Source of the DNA: Meghimatium bilineatum
Lineage: Eukaryota > Mollusca > Gastropoda > Stylommatophora > Philomycidae
DNA length: 64,000 nt
Assembly (NCBI GenBank): GCA_034231615.1
Contig: CM067298.1
Span: 33,982,127-34,046,126, forward strand
Direction: 5' to 3'
Shown: positions 33,151 through 45,554 of the stretch, piece by piece
Position numbering within the stretch: the stretch's first letter is position 1
Layout: the number at the start of each line of letters is the position of its first letter
The notes under the pieces: model-generated
Seen by the model: only the letters and a program-made list of their open reading frames with translations
Database searches by the model: none
Told to the model about the DNA's origin: nothing
Translations under genes and position numbers: made by a program

Positions 33151-34565
33151 AAACATTGTCCAATGTTTTTCCAATGGAATTTGCTGTTCTTCTGATTTAC
33201 ATATATTTGAATATGTTGATTTGTTTCATGTTGCTCTTGTTTATAAGTGGCATTCTGAAAGAAGATTGTTTCGTTATCGTTGTCGTTACTTCAGTTATTT
33301 TACTAGTCAGACTAAGCCCGTTGACAGTCACCGTAACTATCAACAATTTTAATAGTGAGAAATAATTTCACCTAATTGGCATGACAAATTGGTATCATTG
33401 TTAACTAATTATTATGGTCTTTCCAATTTTTTAATGTGTCACCCACAAGATGGAGTAGACACTGTAAACTTCTCTGAAATATATTAGTTCCACCGATCCA
33501 TTTTCCTACTATGGGTTTACGCAATCTGTTTTAAGATTGTAGTGGGAAAAGCAGAAGCACAACAATGTTTATTAATAAATACAGAAGGTAGTAACACAAA
33601 AATGTTATTCAATCAATACATAAAATACACAATTATAGCAGATGTACTTTGGACATTCTATAGAAAATTGAAAGACCTATAGACATGCCTAGAACAATAA
33701 AGACCAATATTCAATGAACTCATGATCACATACAACGATACCTGTCTAATATAACCACACTGTTAGCATTGTTATATTTACACTGTAAGCACATAACATA
33801 TCACTTTTATCGAGTGTTCGTGTGCACTCGTTTACACGATATTATGGTATGCCCTAATTTCCTAATCACAACTTGCTGCTATTTATTCCTAGTTGCGAGA
33901 AGTTTCCCACCCGTGTACTAAAATAGGATAAACATGAAATAAACTCATTATCCTTCATTCTCAAGTATGGTTCAACACGTGTTGGGTGATGCTAAGATAT
34001 AAAAAAATGAATTGTGCACCATTTTTTTTGTCACTTGAAACGGTGTTCTAATTCACTAAATTGACGGTTGATGAGGTTGAAACTTCAAATATCTTAAAAG
34101 TGCGTCTGTGATGTTGTACTTTATTTTTTCTTTCACTTTTTAGCATTATATTTGTTTATTTGCACCCATTATTTAACCATTTTTAATCTTTCGTTAGTTT
34201 ACTACGAATTGTTCCATGTTACCTTCATATTTTGGCAGGTGTGATGTTTTATTTAACACAAAAACATGTTGAGAAAATATTCTACATGAACTTTTTCTGT
34301 TAAGGTTTCTGAAAATTTGTTTTCAGCATGTTCACATATAATTGATTATCATATCACTACCACGAGCGTCCGAATGACCAAGAACACACAAAAATGTGAC
34401 TTATTTCATCATCACTCTCTATAATACAGCCATGTCTTCACTGTATACCTTAGTTCACTATTCCCCAAGACAGCCAGCCAGCTTTTAGTCTTGCGTTCTT
34501 GATCATCGAATCGCTGAAAAGTCTGACATGAGTAAAACTCTGTTACCTAATCCAGTTCAAGGTAA
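33151..34565. other. No recognised gene
   Basis: AT-rich; open frames lack motifs. Confidence 0.35.
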
Positions 34566-34569
34566 TCGG

Positions 34570-35490
34570 CAATGCCATCGCATATTTCATGATGTATGTC
34601 TATCTATGTATCTATTCTAGCGAATAATAGATAACCCTTTCTTGTCTTTCAGCGTCCTGGGTAGAAGAGTTTTCGGGAGACCGCCCTCTTGTGTGCTGAG
34701 TATATTGTGGTATGTGTCGTCTCTTTTATTTTAGTGGTCAGCCGTTTTTTATGGTCGGAATCTAGGTCTGCCTTCACTGTATCTGTGTAGCATACCTTGC
34801 TGTGGTATGCTGTCTGTTCGTAGTCTGCTAATGTGTGCAAAAAATTTGATATGTTGTCTCTTAATATATTCCAGGATGTGGGTTGGTGCCTGCTATGTTT
34901 CGAATGTCCTCATTCCTTACGTTGTCGCTTAGCGATATTCCTAGGAATCTACGAAAGCATGCCATTTCAGCTATTACATGTTTATGCTGGTCTTGTGCTA
35001 TCGTTGGCCATGTTTGGCATTGGTAGAACAGCGTTCACATAATAATCGTTTTGAATAGTGTTATTTTGGTGCTTAAATCTACATTTTTGTTTATTAAGAA
35101 TGCTATTGCATGTTTGATGTAATCTGTTTGTCTTTGTAGTTTCTCTTATGTTGATGCCACTAGTGTTTGGTCAACTGTAAATTATAGTTCGTTTAAGTTA
35201 TCCTTCAGATTTTTTTCTGATGTTGTCTTTGCTACTTTGAAGATGTGAGATATGTATGTTATGAACAATAGGGGGATAGTACACATACCTGTCTCACACC
35301 CGAGTGAATTTGAAAATTATCAGATGTACCTGTGCTCGTTCTTACTGATCATTGATTATTGGCGTATATGCTCTGACATAGAATTATCAGATGTTGGGAA
35401 ACTCCATGTCTGTAGTGTTGTCCATAGTTGTGCTCTATCCACTGTGCCACAAGCTTTCTCTTATTATGATGTATGTAGTTACAGTGATAG
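34570..35490 (-). pseudogene. LINE reverse transcriptase and C-terminus relic, minus strand
   Basis: Minus-strand readings in order from 35490 downward: TVDRAQLWTTL, TSDNFQIHSGVRQVCTIPLL (reverse transcriptase GVRQGCxLSPLL block, about 35270-35330), NVDLSTKITLFKTIIM, KHVIAEMACFRRFLGISLSD, and KETTHTTIYSAHKRAVSRKL near 34660-34740. It is the same family as 27740-28180. Several frameshifts and stops. The catalytic YADD box was not found. Confidence 0.83.
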
Positions 35491-35566
35491 CTTCACACCT
35501 TTACCTGATGCCATACGTTGAGATATATATGTCCAACTACACAATAGATGTATAACAACATAAGTA

Positions 35567-35700
35567 CAGTGGCGTAGCTAATACATTCTGCCATCAGCGC
35601 AGAATAAACAATTTCGCATCCTCTGTCCCGCAGATGGAGAACATCAATGATTGTGGCGTCCCTAATAAGATCCATTAGGAACCTTCCTCATCGACTTCCT
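35567..35700. mobile_element. Possible one-ended hAT-like fragment
   Basis: CAGTGGCGTAGCTA at 35567-35580 is a classic hAT-type terminus, and the following GC-richer stretch fits. No matching far end or target duplication was found. Confidence 0.35.
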
Positions 35701-35787
35701 CGTTATGGCATGTAAAACCATTGACGTATATAATTATTTCACATTTTCTTAAATGTTTGCAGATCGATACCCGTACTTGAGACGCTG

Positions 35788-36125
35788 TCCATAACTCAGC
35801 AGTAATATGGCACCACTGTTAATGACTCATCAGCAATATGGCACCACTGATAATGACTCAGCAGCAATATGGCACCACTGTTACTGACTAAGCAGCAATA
35901 TGGCACCACTGTTAATGACTTAGCAGCAATATGGCACCACTGTTAACGATTCAGCAGCAATATTGCACCACTGGTAATGACTCAGCAGCAATATGGCACC
36001 ACTGTTAATGACGCAGCAGCAATAAAGCACCACTGTTAATGATTCAGCAGCAATATGGCACCACTGTTAATGACTCAGTAGCAATATGGCACCATTGTTA
36101 ATGCTTAGCAGAAATATGGTACCGT
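35788..36125. repeat. 31-bp tandem array
   Basis: About eleven units of ATATGGCACCACTGTTAATG plus ACTCAGCAGCA, well conserved. Edge units are shorter or mutated. Confidence 0.95.
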
Positions 36126-36900
36126 TGTTTATTATCTATATTAAGTGTTATTGCTGACCGCGAAGAACTCTGACGATCTATGATTCACTTATTGATTCCG
36201 CTCCAGACTCCAAAATTGTCCACTGTGCGGACACTTTGTATTACATCCTCATTACATCTTAACCATACGATTTATCTCTTTCGTCTACTAAATTTCACTC
36301 TATTTCAGTATGATGTGGCCGTTATGATCATCGTTGATTTGTAGTTAGAATCTTGCTGATTACAACTACATTGGGGTGCAAAGGGAACGCATTGCTCTCG
36401 GCGGACACAGGGTTAGCAGATAACCACGATCCCAAATGTACCTCCTCGCGGTGCACCCTGGAAACAGAAATACAGCAGCTCGAGCTGATTCTAGCCAAAT
36501 CATTTGGGGATCGTGTCTGAGAATGTGGAGGTAGCAGATGGAAAGAGAATGCATAAAAGACAGAAAATTTCTCCGACACCACCAGCTACACCACATACAG
36601 CGACACTGTCGACCTACAGTAAAGCTAGTTAGTCCAGTCCGAACATTGGAGTGGCGGCCAATGAAAAAACATGCAAAGGTGGATGCATGGCGAAAGACAG
36701 ATAGATTTCATACTGAATACAATGGAAAAAAATGAAAGATCAGAACAGCGCTAGGGGGCAGCACCAACTGCAAATAGAAAGTTGAAACGATTGCGGAAAT
36801 GGGAACTACAAGCTCTGTTAGCTCGAGACGAGCTTCTAGTTACTTTATTTCCTTATAGACAGAGACCCATACCCAATAATGGGCGACTAGCAAAGAAAAA
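36126..36900. other. No recognised gene
   Basis: Somewhat more GC than average near 36360-36640. CTCGCGGTGCACC at 36455 recurs as CTCGCGGTGTACC near 58736, hinting at a shared dispersed repeat. ACCAGCTACACCACA near 36583 resembles the end of the element at 30971. No gene motif. Confidence 0.4.
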
Positions 36901-37310
36901 GACCTAGTTTAACTCTTATGTCGAGTCTTCCTATACCAGAAACATGCTTGCAAAGAGAAATGGTGCCATAACCGATAGGCTCAGGCAAAAAAGGGACAAA
37001 GATGAAAGTCTTGGCCCAACTCTACTGTCAGGTTTTCCTATACCGGAAATACACTTGCAGAGAGAAAGAGTTCAGTACCTGATGGGCTCAGATGCTATTG
37101 GGACAAGGTCGCTTAGCTCGAGAACGCCTTGCTCCGAAACGCGTAGTGTGAGACTCGAACTTGGGCAAGGGGTTCACGAAGTCGGTGAATGACACCTCGG
37201 CTAAGAGGGCGAAAGAGCCAGGGTCCAACTCTTCTGTTGAGTTCCTCCTCTTAAGGAACAAGGCTCACTGATGAGAAACGGTTCAGTACCCGATGGGCAC
37301 AGGCACAGTA
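36901..37310 (+). repeat. GC-richer block with three diverged ~85-bp repeats
   Basis: Units at about 36905-36985, 37015-37095 and 37220-37305 share a CCAACTCT.CTGTC.GGTT segment, TATACC.GAA, AGAGAAA and GTTCAGTACC.GATGGGC. Spacing is uneven (about 110 and 205 bp). Open frames here follow from lower stop density in GC-rich DNA and have no known domain. Confidence 0.6.
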
Positions 37311-37384
37311 TATCCAATTACACGAGGCAAGTTCATAGACAGTGGAACACCTCGTGCGAGAAAGACGTGAGCAAAAATTGTCTG

Positions 37385-37610
37385 GGCGAAGAGTCACCAC
37401 ACACACACGTGCCTGGCGACAGACTGGCTGTCACAGGCTACGGTAGCCCACCCGAATTTTCAAGGCATGCCGAAATCGGATGTGCTAGGTCTACAAGGTG
37501 CATAACGGTGGCACAACGTAATCACGCTCCCGGCGGAAATCGCACGGATATCCGAGATGGTTACAATGGAGCGAACGCAAAACAACAACACAACTGCATT
37601 CATAGACCTT
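37385..37610 (+). mobile_element. SINE (GGCGACTAAG family) 3' part, copy 2
   Basis: GGCATGCCGAAATCGGATGT, GTGGCACAACGTAATCAC and GAGCGAACGCAAAACAACAA match the second half of the SINE at 48105-48385, including the GAACGCA-plus-simple-tail end. Confidence 0.65.
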
Positions 37611-37849
37611 GTTAGAGCTAAGAAAAATCGTTTGATCTATGGCGGGGATCGACACCCCAAACACGTGTGCAGCAGGCGGGATTATTTGATTATTTCACTA
37701 GTTCTTCCTTCTTAATATTCTTCTTCTTCTGCATTAATTAAACCAGATTAACATGATGTATCCCGGATAACGGAATGTGTTGTGTAATTGGTTACATCTT
37801 ACATGCACCGTTGTTCCTGACACATCCAATTTCAGCATGGTTTTAGGTT

Positions 37850-37978
37850 TTTATTAATCCCTTTATGAATGGGACAGCCAACTCCACTTCAAAATTGTAT
37901 TAGTCGTCTCTTACGACTTGCATGGCAGGTAACCGTGTCGCTATTTTTTGTCCCTTTTCGGGCCCAGTCTTAACGTAG
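37850..37978 (-). mobile_element. SINE (GGCGACTAAG family) 5' part, copy 3
   Basis: On the minus strand GGGCCCGAAAAGGGACAAA, AATAGCGACACGGTTACC, AAGTCGTAAGAGACGACTAA and GGAGTTGGCTGTCCCATT match the first half of 48105-48385. Confidence 0.72.
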
Positions 37979-38364
37979 TGAAACCGACAAGACCATTTCG
38001 TAAACGAAATGTGGTATGTAGAAATCATTTCACCATTGCCTGTTTCACTGTCCTTTCTTCACGAATTCTCCTTAATGAAACATTATCGAGCGTTTTCAAA
38101 GTGTAACGTAGGGCGATTCTTCACAAGTAATTGAAATTCAATAGACAGTGTACAGTCACACAAACATTGAGCGCAATTAGACAGAAGCAAAATAATACGG
38201 ATATTCGGTTGGACGCTGCAGTGATGAAATCTCTAGCCTGGTTTACCGTGTTAGCTTCCAGACATTATGATTCTGGCTAGATTCACGGCGCTATGGCTAT
38301 TGTGTTATATTCTAGTAATTAAATTATTATGAGAGTGTGTGTATTGTTGTTTGTGTTTATTTAT
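37979..38364. other. No recognised feature
   Basis: Nothing recognised. Confidence 0.4.
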
Positions 38365-38485
38365 AAATATTTTGCTGATTCTGCAGACAGTATGCATGTC
38401 ACCCTAAATCAATTTGCTTAAGCATGCGACAACTTTGGCTTCACCATCAATACAAAAAAACAGAGGTTTTGATGTATCAGAAAGT
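38365..38485 (+). pseudogene. LINE reverse transcriptase fragment
   Basis: FADSADSMHVTLNQFA then ACDNFGFTINTKKTEVLMYQ is the segment around and just after the catalytic FADD box (here FADS). One stop in between. About 120 bp survives. Confidence 0.72.
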
Positions 38486-38494
38486 TGTTAACTT

Positions 38495-38740
38495 CTTCAA
38501 TCAACATTCTTACTGGTATTCCTCTGCCTTTTGCTGTTTCCATTTGGATGTTGCATATTCTTGATGCTACTCAATATTGGTTCGATCTCATTAAGTGACC
38601 AAACCATTGCAATCTCTCTTTTTCTGTATATTTGATCACAGACAATGTTCCTACAATTCTTGTAATCTCGTCATTCCCAACGTGATCTCTTCTTGTTCTG
38701 CGAGTAACTTTTCTTAGACATATACCGCTTCCTCTGGTTT
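38495..38740 (-). pseudogene. LINE C-terminal fragment, minus strand
   Basis: On the minus strand ICLRKVTRRTRRDHVGNDEI is followed by YTEKERLQWFGHLMRSNQY, a stop, and METAKGRGIPVRMLIE. WFGHLMR and the GRG-P block are LINE C-terminal signatures. It lies tail to tail with the plus-strand fragment just before it. Confidence 0.75.
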
Positions 38741-41700
38741 TCGTTACTTAGTGTTCTCGGTCGACACTGATAACACAATGTTTGTGTGATGATTTAACTT
38801 ATTTCTTTTCTCAGACTAACTAATAGTTCACATTAAACTAACGTCCATCTATAACCAAATGAGAAACAGTTGTATAGATATTTACTTGATTGGAAGTAAT
38901 GGTCAGGAGTAATCCACTGCTTTCAATGACAACTTGTTGTCTCATCTTTTACGCATTATTGTAGATTTTCTCACCAATGGACACGCATTAAGACACGAAC
39001 GAGGATCATTTGTAGAATGAATAAAGATAAGAAGACATTGGATACAATAATCACCAATAAATGTTACTAACTACTCGATTACACTCAAAGGGCAGGATAA
39101 CGTTAATACGTTCGCTGATGCCAAATCGACCATATGAAAAGGTGGTGCTGAAAAATCGGTGTTAAGAACTAGTTTCACCCACGTAGACAGCGGAAGGGAA
39201 TTCGCATCACCACAGTTCGTCTCCAAAACGCGAAGTGGGCATTATGATACATTTTCTATATGCTCCCATACAAAAGAGAAATATATTTAAAATATGATTC
39301 ACATTTTACAAAATCAAAGTACAAGGTGAATTCCTGATGGACAATATGAACATGGAAATTGGCGTTTGGGTGATTGGGTCAACTATTTCTGGCAAATTTA
39401 ACACAAATAATCACAGGTGGCGTGCTGTGATTTCTTTTGTAAACTGGCGTTCACTTTGTTGTAGATGAATACTTTCTAAGCAAGAGTTTTTGTTATGTAA
39501 GTCTCACTAACGATTTAATTATCGCTGGATAGGGAGAGTGACAAAAATGAAAACTTGCTAAGTGATTAGGCCTATAGTGAATATCATTTCGTACAAAAGA
39601 ATAGTAAATATATATGCAGGATGAGGCACCTCCGTTTAGTACATATAATGTTGCCCCACCTTCCTAAGGGAAGATAAACATATGGTGAACAAGTAGAATA
39701 AAAACATATCATATTGTATTGTTTAATGTGGTTTGGGTTTGTGAGTTCGTAGATGTCCGATGTATTCGACTCGTACCAGGAACATTCTATTTCAGCACAT
39801 ACAGAAGTGCAGAGAATCACGAGTAGGAGTGCTTCGGGTTTGGAACAATCATTAGAGACATCTGCCTAATCATCATACGTTTTTGCCTACATTACACATG
39901 ATGAGATTGTCAGAAAATATTCACCTATGGATATACTATGACGTGAATGTATTTCTGCACATCACTAGTTTGTGTGAATATATTTCATAATATTGTCATT
40001 AGAATACTTTTCTCCTTTTTTGTGTTAAATATTACTATTGCGTTTGTGCCATAATTGCGTAACCATTTGCATTTGATATGTATTCTATATAAATTTCATT
40101 TTTATTCTTGTTGAAAGAGGGCCATTTTCGAAATAGTTCGATTTGCCTACGCATGTGTACAATAATACGTTAACAAGCACGTGTTAAAATACGTCAATAA
40201 TATTATGCATAAACATGTTCAATGATAAACAGCTGCGAGAAATTCAGGGTTGTGCCTCCGCTGGTTAACCCTATATTACGCGATGTATTTATTTATTTAT
40301 ATTTTTTTAAAGAGATTTCAAGATGACGACGTAAACAGAGTACTAAATTCGAAGGATGTATAAATTGTGATTTTACAATATTTTAAGTGTTCATTCAAGC
40401 ATGACATGTACTGAAAACCGGAAGGGAATTTGAGAGTTCACAGAAATATGATATAGATGTTATGTAAGAACTAAGGACAATTACAAAAAGTATCAAAGAC
40501 CAGATGAACAACATTTCACATGGGACACGTACCGATACCAATAAGCCATCAAACAACGCAACGACTGTGCAAATGGGTACATGGAACAAATCTGGTAGCA
40601 ACAATAAAGAACCATGCCTAGCCCAATGTATGATTAAATTGAAGATTTCCATAACGGAAGTAACAGACTAGAATGAAAGATAAAAATAGGAAACTGGCAC
40701 ACAAGAAGGTAGGTTGAAGACGTTTCCAGCATTCTGAGACGTCACAATGTTACTGCATATCAAGCGACCAAACGTGCCATAGTTCAGTACAGATCGTTGT
40801 TCAATCATGCGGCACATCAAAGCTAAAGCAGAGAAACAACAATAGAAAGGTGGATTTGTTGTTATTTTTATTGTTTTTGTAACAAACCAATTCAACTCAT
40901 ATAGCTTAGTAATGTTTTGTTATCACAATAGCAACGGCTGTTTCCCTTTAAATCCAAAACTTTTTCTAAGGATCCTTGAAACTTTCACGGTGACACACAA
41001 TTTGTAGATATTATGCTTCTATGAAAATTATTGCAAACATTTTTTGTCCAAAAATCACGTACACAACACATTCATTTTAATGCATTTTGTACAAGGTATT
41101 TTTCTCTTATTTAGTTTCACTTAAGTTAGTTTTCTAGAATGACACATTCAGTATTGATACCGCTTTGATTTATTCCTTCATTCGGTTTCTGTAAAACAAA
41201 AATATAGGGGAATACTCCTTATCATTAAGAAAATAGTATAAAGAAAAGAGTACACTGCATATATAAACTTTAATATACAACTTTCCAGATGTTTTTTTTT
41301 ACATATTGTTCATACCTAATACACTTAACCTATTCAGTAATCATGGATTTATGACTAAAATCTTCCAGTGGTGTAATAAAAGGAATATTCGGGAAGAACA
41401 TAAAAATTTCATACAATAATAACTTACATTCCCTCCTCCTACCTTGTATTGATATCGTATTCTATTCTGGACGTAGTGGACAACAGTTCTTAATTGGTTG
41501 TAGTAATTGTGTAGGTTATATTTACGTTTAGTAGGTTACCGCTTCTGTATAATGTGTGTGTTTCTCAAACTCCAGCCAAATCTTTCTTACAGCATATCAG
41601 TGACACTGAACGATTTTGCAGCAGGGTGTATTCCAATGTGTCGTTGTTGTTTTCAGTCAATTCCCCGATTCATCAGACTTTGGCTATTGTAATAAATATA

Positions 41701-43320
41701 TTCAGTGTTTCTACACTTTTTAATGAACGGGGAATATATGTAGCCATATCGATAGTATTGTCGGTCTGACATACAAGAAAAACTGGTTCCTCTATCTACT
41801 GGCTGGTCATCACTCAGAGCTAACCACAACATGGATTCCTGTCTAGTTTCTGTATTTCATCTGTCGTCATGGCCACAGTTTTACACACGCGTCCGTGTGA
41901 AAGGTCCGGTGCACAACTGCATGCGGCGGAAATTGAAACCTGCACATTGTCCGACCCAGATGCACTCGTTGCCTCACCGCCATATATCAGGACAACACTG
42001 TTGTAAAGTAGCAACAGAATAGCATATCCTGATAGTTATCATTCTTATTTTTCGCGGAACCTTCTGTATATATTTCATTTTTACCGCTAACCCCTAAAAT
42101 ATACGATTTTTTACCATGTGCATTGGCGTGCAATAGAATAGTGCACACTCGTGTTTCTGTCGGTCACGACAGTTTATTTGGAGAGCGGATGTTTACTTTT
42201 AGCTATCTGGTCTATTCCTATGTGGGCCAAGGATGTACAGTCTTGTTTAAAATCGTGTCTTCTATATTCTAGTGCTAGTGTTTATAAGTGATGATAATTC
42301 ATGACATAGATGGTTACTATTTTAAACTGCATATATTTTCAATGAATGTACCACCTCTACATTTAACACAGTTACATATTCATCTACACTCACACCTTGT
42401 AGTCTTGATTTTATTATCTGACCTTCTTGGAAAGTGGAATGATATATAAAAGAAATGTCCTTGTTAAAAAGTTTAGTTTCTATCAACATATTGCTGACCT
42501 AGGAAGTTGTGTATATAGTCCCCATGCAACTAAGCGTATCCCATAGAGCCCAGGTGTATAACAAGAGTAATGCTTTCGAATATTCATTAAACACCTTCAT
42601 ACCTAGAGTACGTATTGTCGGCATTATATTTGACTTCAATATTTTGTAAATAAAATATGGCACACGTTTCAATATGATAGATATACATGTCAGCCACTGT
42701 TAATTTAAAATTATTTAAAGTTAATTAACTGTAAATTGAACTTTGAATCACACGATCAGAAAGCCAGGGCACCAGCTACTGGACCATCACTTCTTAATGA
42801 GAAGTAATTTCCACACATTTTTTAATTCTGAAAATTCCACATTTAATCTCTGTTTTTTTTGTCACGGAAATTTCAACAAACCCTTCTGTAGAATTTACTT
42901 GTGTTTTCCTCCGCAACAGTGTAATTGTATTGGATGACGCTACAAATCATTGGTAACTTTCCGTATATCTTGTGTCACTAACCAATGAAAATCACTGAAC
43001 ACATCATATCAGCGAAAGTAGGTTATACTATTTTATAAATCAACCACATGATTCTTCAACAGAATGGTTTGCTTTCACTAATGACCATGGAGTTGTCACA
43101 AGGTGACCATCTACAATCATAGGTTGCTGTAATACCAGTATAGGAGTAAACACACATCACTAAATATTTTCATACATCAGGTTCGCCATATTGATAATTT
43201 TATGACAACACCTCTCAAATTTGGCCATTTTTAAATGCTACTGATCATGACATGTATTATACATACTTTTACGTTTTTCAGACTTATTTGGAAAACATAT
43301 TTACTTTAAAATACTTACAT
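38741..43320. other. No recognised gene (4.6 kb)
   Basis: AT-rich DNA with short motif-free open frames. I see no tandem array, LINE block or hAT terminus I can support. Confidence 0.35.
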
Positions 43321-43321
43321 G

Positions 43322-43380
43322 CTTACATTTGGTTACAAACATTACATTTGGTTACAAATATTACATTTGGTTACAAACAG
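43322..43380. repeat. 20-bp tandem repeat x3
   Basis: Three copies of ATTACATTTGGTTACAAACA, nearly perfect. Confidence 0.95.
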
Positions 43381-44344
43381 GGTGGCATGCTCGTTTGTAA
43401 ATATTAACCCGTTTATATGTATATATATATATATATAATCTATTCCACTCATGTATACACGTATAACGTAGAGTACGTTTCAAGCAGGAATTTGATAATA
43501 ATGGCCTTAGAATATCTCAGTGGAATCGTGATTATGATAGTGAGCAATGATAAAGCAAGAATTGAAAGCAGAAGTCATCATGGTAGCAGCAAGCATTAAA
43601 TTATAAAATGTTGCGACAGAAATTGAACTGTAATTCAGTTACTACATAATGTCAAGTAAGATGTATAATGTTCCTATGCACAAACGTCTAAATCCATACA
43701 TTGTTTTTATAGGTAAAGTTCAGATTCTCAGAATAACACGAGATGTATTAAAATTGAATTAGCAATATCATATATTTGTCATTGTGCAATGAATAAATGT
43801 TGATCATAGGAGAGAGGTAATGTGTATTCATAGAGATGCAGTATTCTTGAACATTCAAAGTGTTTTGTAATTTATACACAATTGTGATATAATTGGTCAT
43901 TTGTGACCCTTCTAACAGACCTTTGCCCAGAAAAAGTTTTAACCACATGGCAACGCTGCAGTGCGTCAATGTTTTTCTTTACTTCAGATACCATAAATAT
44001 ATATATATATATATATCAGTCAAGGACAGTAAATGAGAGATAACATACCATTTTCTCTGCGCTCGTGCTCCCATACAGTGATTGTCAGTAACTGAAAACT
44101 ACAGATTGACGTCTCGTAACATTATCACATCTTCTAAGCTTCCGATTCTTTCTCCACTAAAGACACTCTCCAAATCTCTGACGACAGTTCGGAAAGTTCT
44201 TACACAACTTGGAAATCAATTGAAACACTTTAAACTACTACAGAGATGCCAAAACTTGTTGCTCCAAGTTCAAGGCAACTCACATGACACAAGGCACGAC
44301 TATTCATGGTTGATGTCGTCATCCAAAACAATTATGTGCGTATT
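43381..44344. other. No recognised gene; short TA tracts
   Basis: TA tracts near 43416-43437 and 43997-44017. The open frame at 44082-44435 (117 codons) runs into the following tandem array and has no motif. Confidence 0.4.
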
Positions 44345-44543
44345 GAATGGGAGATTCACATCGACTGTTAATAGAAGGGGAGATCCACAACAAGTGTTAC
44401 TGGTTGGAAAGATTCACATCGACTGCTACTTGTAGGGGATATTCACATCGGCGTCTAATAGAAGGGAATATCAGCATCGACTGCTAAGTGAAAGGACTAT
44501 TTTTATTGACTGTAAACAGAAAGAGAAATTTGCATCACCCTCT
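44345..44543. repeat. ~37-bp degenerate tandem array
   Basis: Units around GATTCACATCGACTGCTAAT plus AGAAGGGGA, about five copies, ending right at the TA target site of the transposon that follows. Confidence 0.8.
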
Positions 44544-44545
44544 AT

Positions 44546-44648
44546 AGTCCGTTTATAATTTTGTAATCACACATTCAATTGAATATCTCAGAAACTGAAT
44601 GTTTGATTACAGAGATATTTGGCAAGCAATATTAGATTGTATCCGACG
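44546..44648 (+). repeat. Left terminal inverted repeat of the transposon
   Basis: About 100 bp matching the reverse complement of 47453-47554 with scattered differences. The first 14 bases are identical. Confidence 0.88.
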
Positions 44649-44801
44649 TAAAATACTTTTATCATTTAGTCCATGCCTGCTCTGGAATGTGCATATCGGC
44701 GAAATTATTTGACGTTTTTGGCCCATTGCAAATACGTGGGGTTAAATTTGAGATATTACAGTAAACATGTTACTGTCGAGTAACTTTGCTTTCAAAGTCA
44801 T

Positions 44802-45165
44802 TAAAAATTCTTGAGACTAACGGGAATTGAACCAGTCCGTTCTACGGCACCAAATCGCCTAGCAACAATTGCACACGCGTTTTTCAGTACTTGACTAACC
44901 GCATCTCCAAAAAAAGATGCGATTTCATCAAGCCATTCAAATCGTGCACACAAAGTCACCCGAACGGACCAATCGAGACAAGGACTATTACAACAACAAC
45001 AAACATCCCGTACAGGTATTGAAATATACTCAGTAACAACAAACACATAACATAATATCCGTATTAGTTATACAAAACGTATTAGTTATAGAACGGACTG
45101 GTTCAATTCCCGTTAGTCTCAAGAATTTTTAAAAATATTATCCTCTGGCTTCCTACTTAAATTTA
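44802..45165 (+). mobile_element. Fold-back SINE-like insertion nested in the transposon, 13-bp target duplication
   Basis: CTTTCAAAGTCAT occurs at 44789-44801 and 45166-45178, bracketing a 364-bp insert. The 3' end (from 45089) has a B-box-like GGTTCAATTCCCG and ends CTTCCTACTTAAATTTA, matching the 22665-22752 element. The 5' end is an inverted copy of about 45 bases of the same B-box region (44802-44847). The minus-strand open frame at 44801-45046 arises from this SINE and is not a gene. Confidence 0.85.
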
Positions 45166-45554
45166 CTTTCAAAGTCATATCGTCTAAAAATACTTGATAG
45201 ATCAAATTGCTGCATTTGTTGTCAGGTGTGTGTGTTGTCCCTAATATGTACAATAGTAAACGATATTGTAATATGCAACAGCTAGTCTGCCCTTCGGTCA
45301 CCATTAGATCCCATGGTTTCTTAACTGTGATTAAATACCGTATCATTTTAGCTGATATTTGATATTAGATGTGTTTTGTTGCCGCTGTGAATGTGCCGAA
45401 GAGTGTGCTTAATATACTCTTATTTATGTAGGACTATTATGATGTCTGTCCACACAAAAATGTCTTAAAATTATTGAATCTGATAATTACAAGAGGTTGT
45501 TGATTGTTAATGGCTGCAGAAATTGTAATCTATATCGGTGCCAGTAGTCATCTT

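Noticed and set aside
36944..37615. Open frames of 82 and 114 codons in a GC-richer block
   Set aside because: They overlap diverged repeats and a SINE 3' part. No domain is seen, and low stop density is expected in GC-rich DNA.
44801..45046. Minus-strand 81-codon open frame
   Set aside because: Lies within the nested fold-back SINE insertion, and its end is the SINE B-box region.
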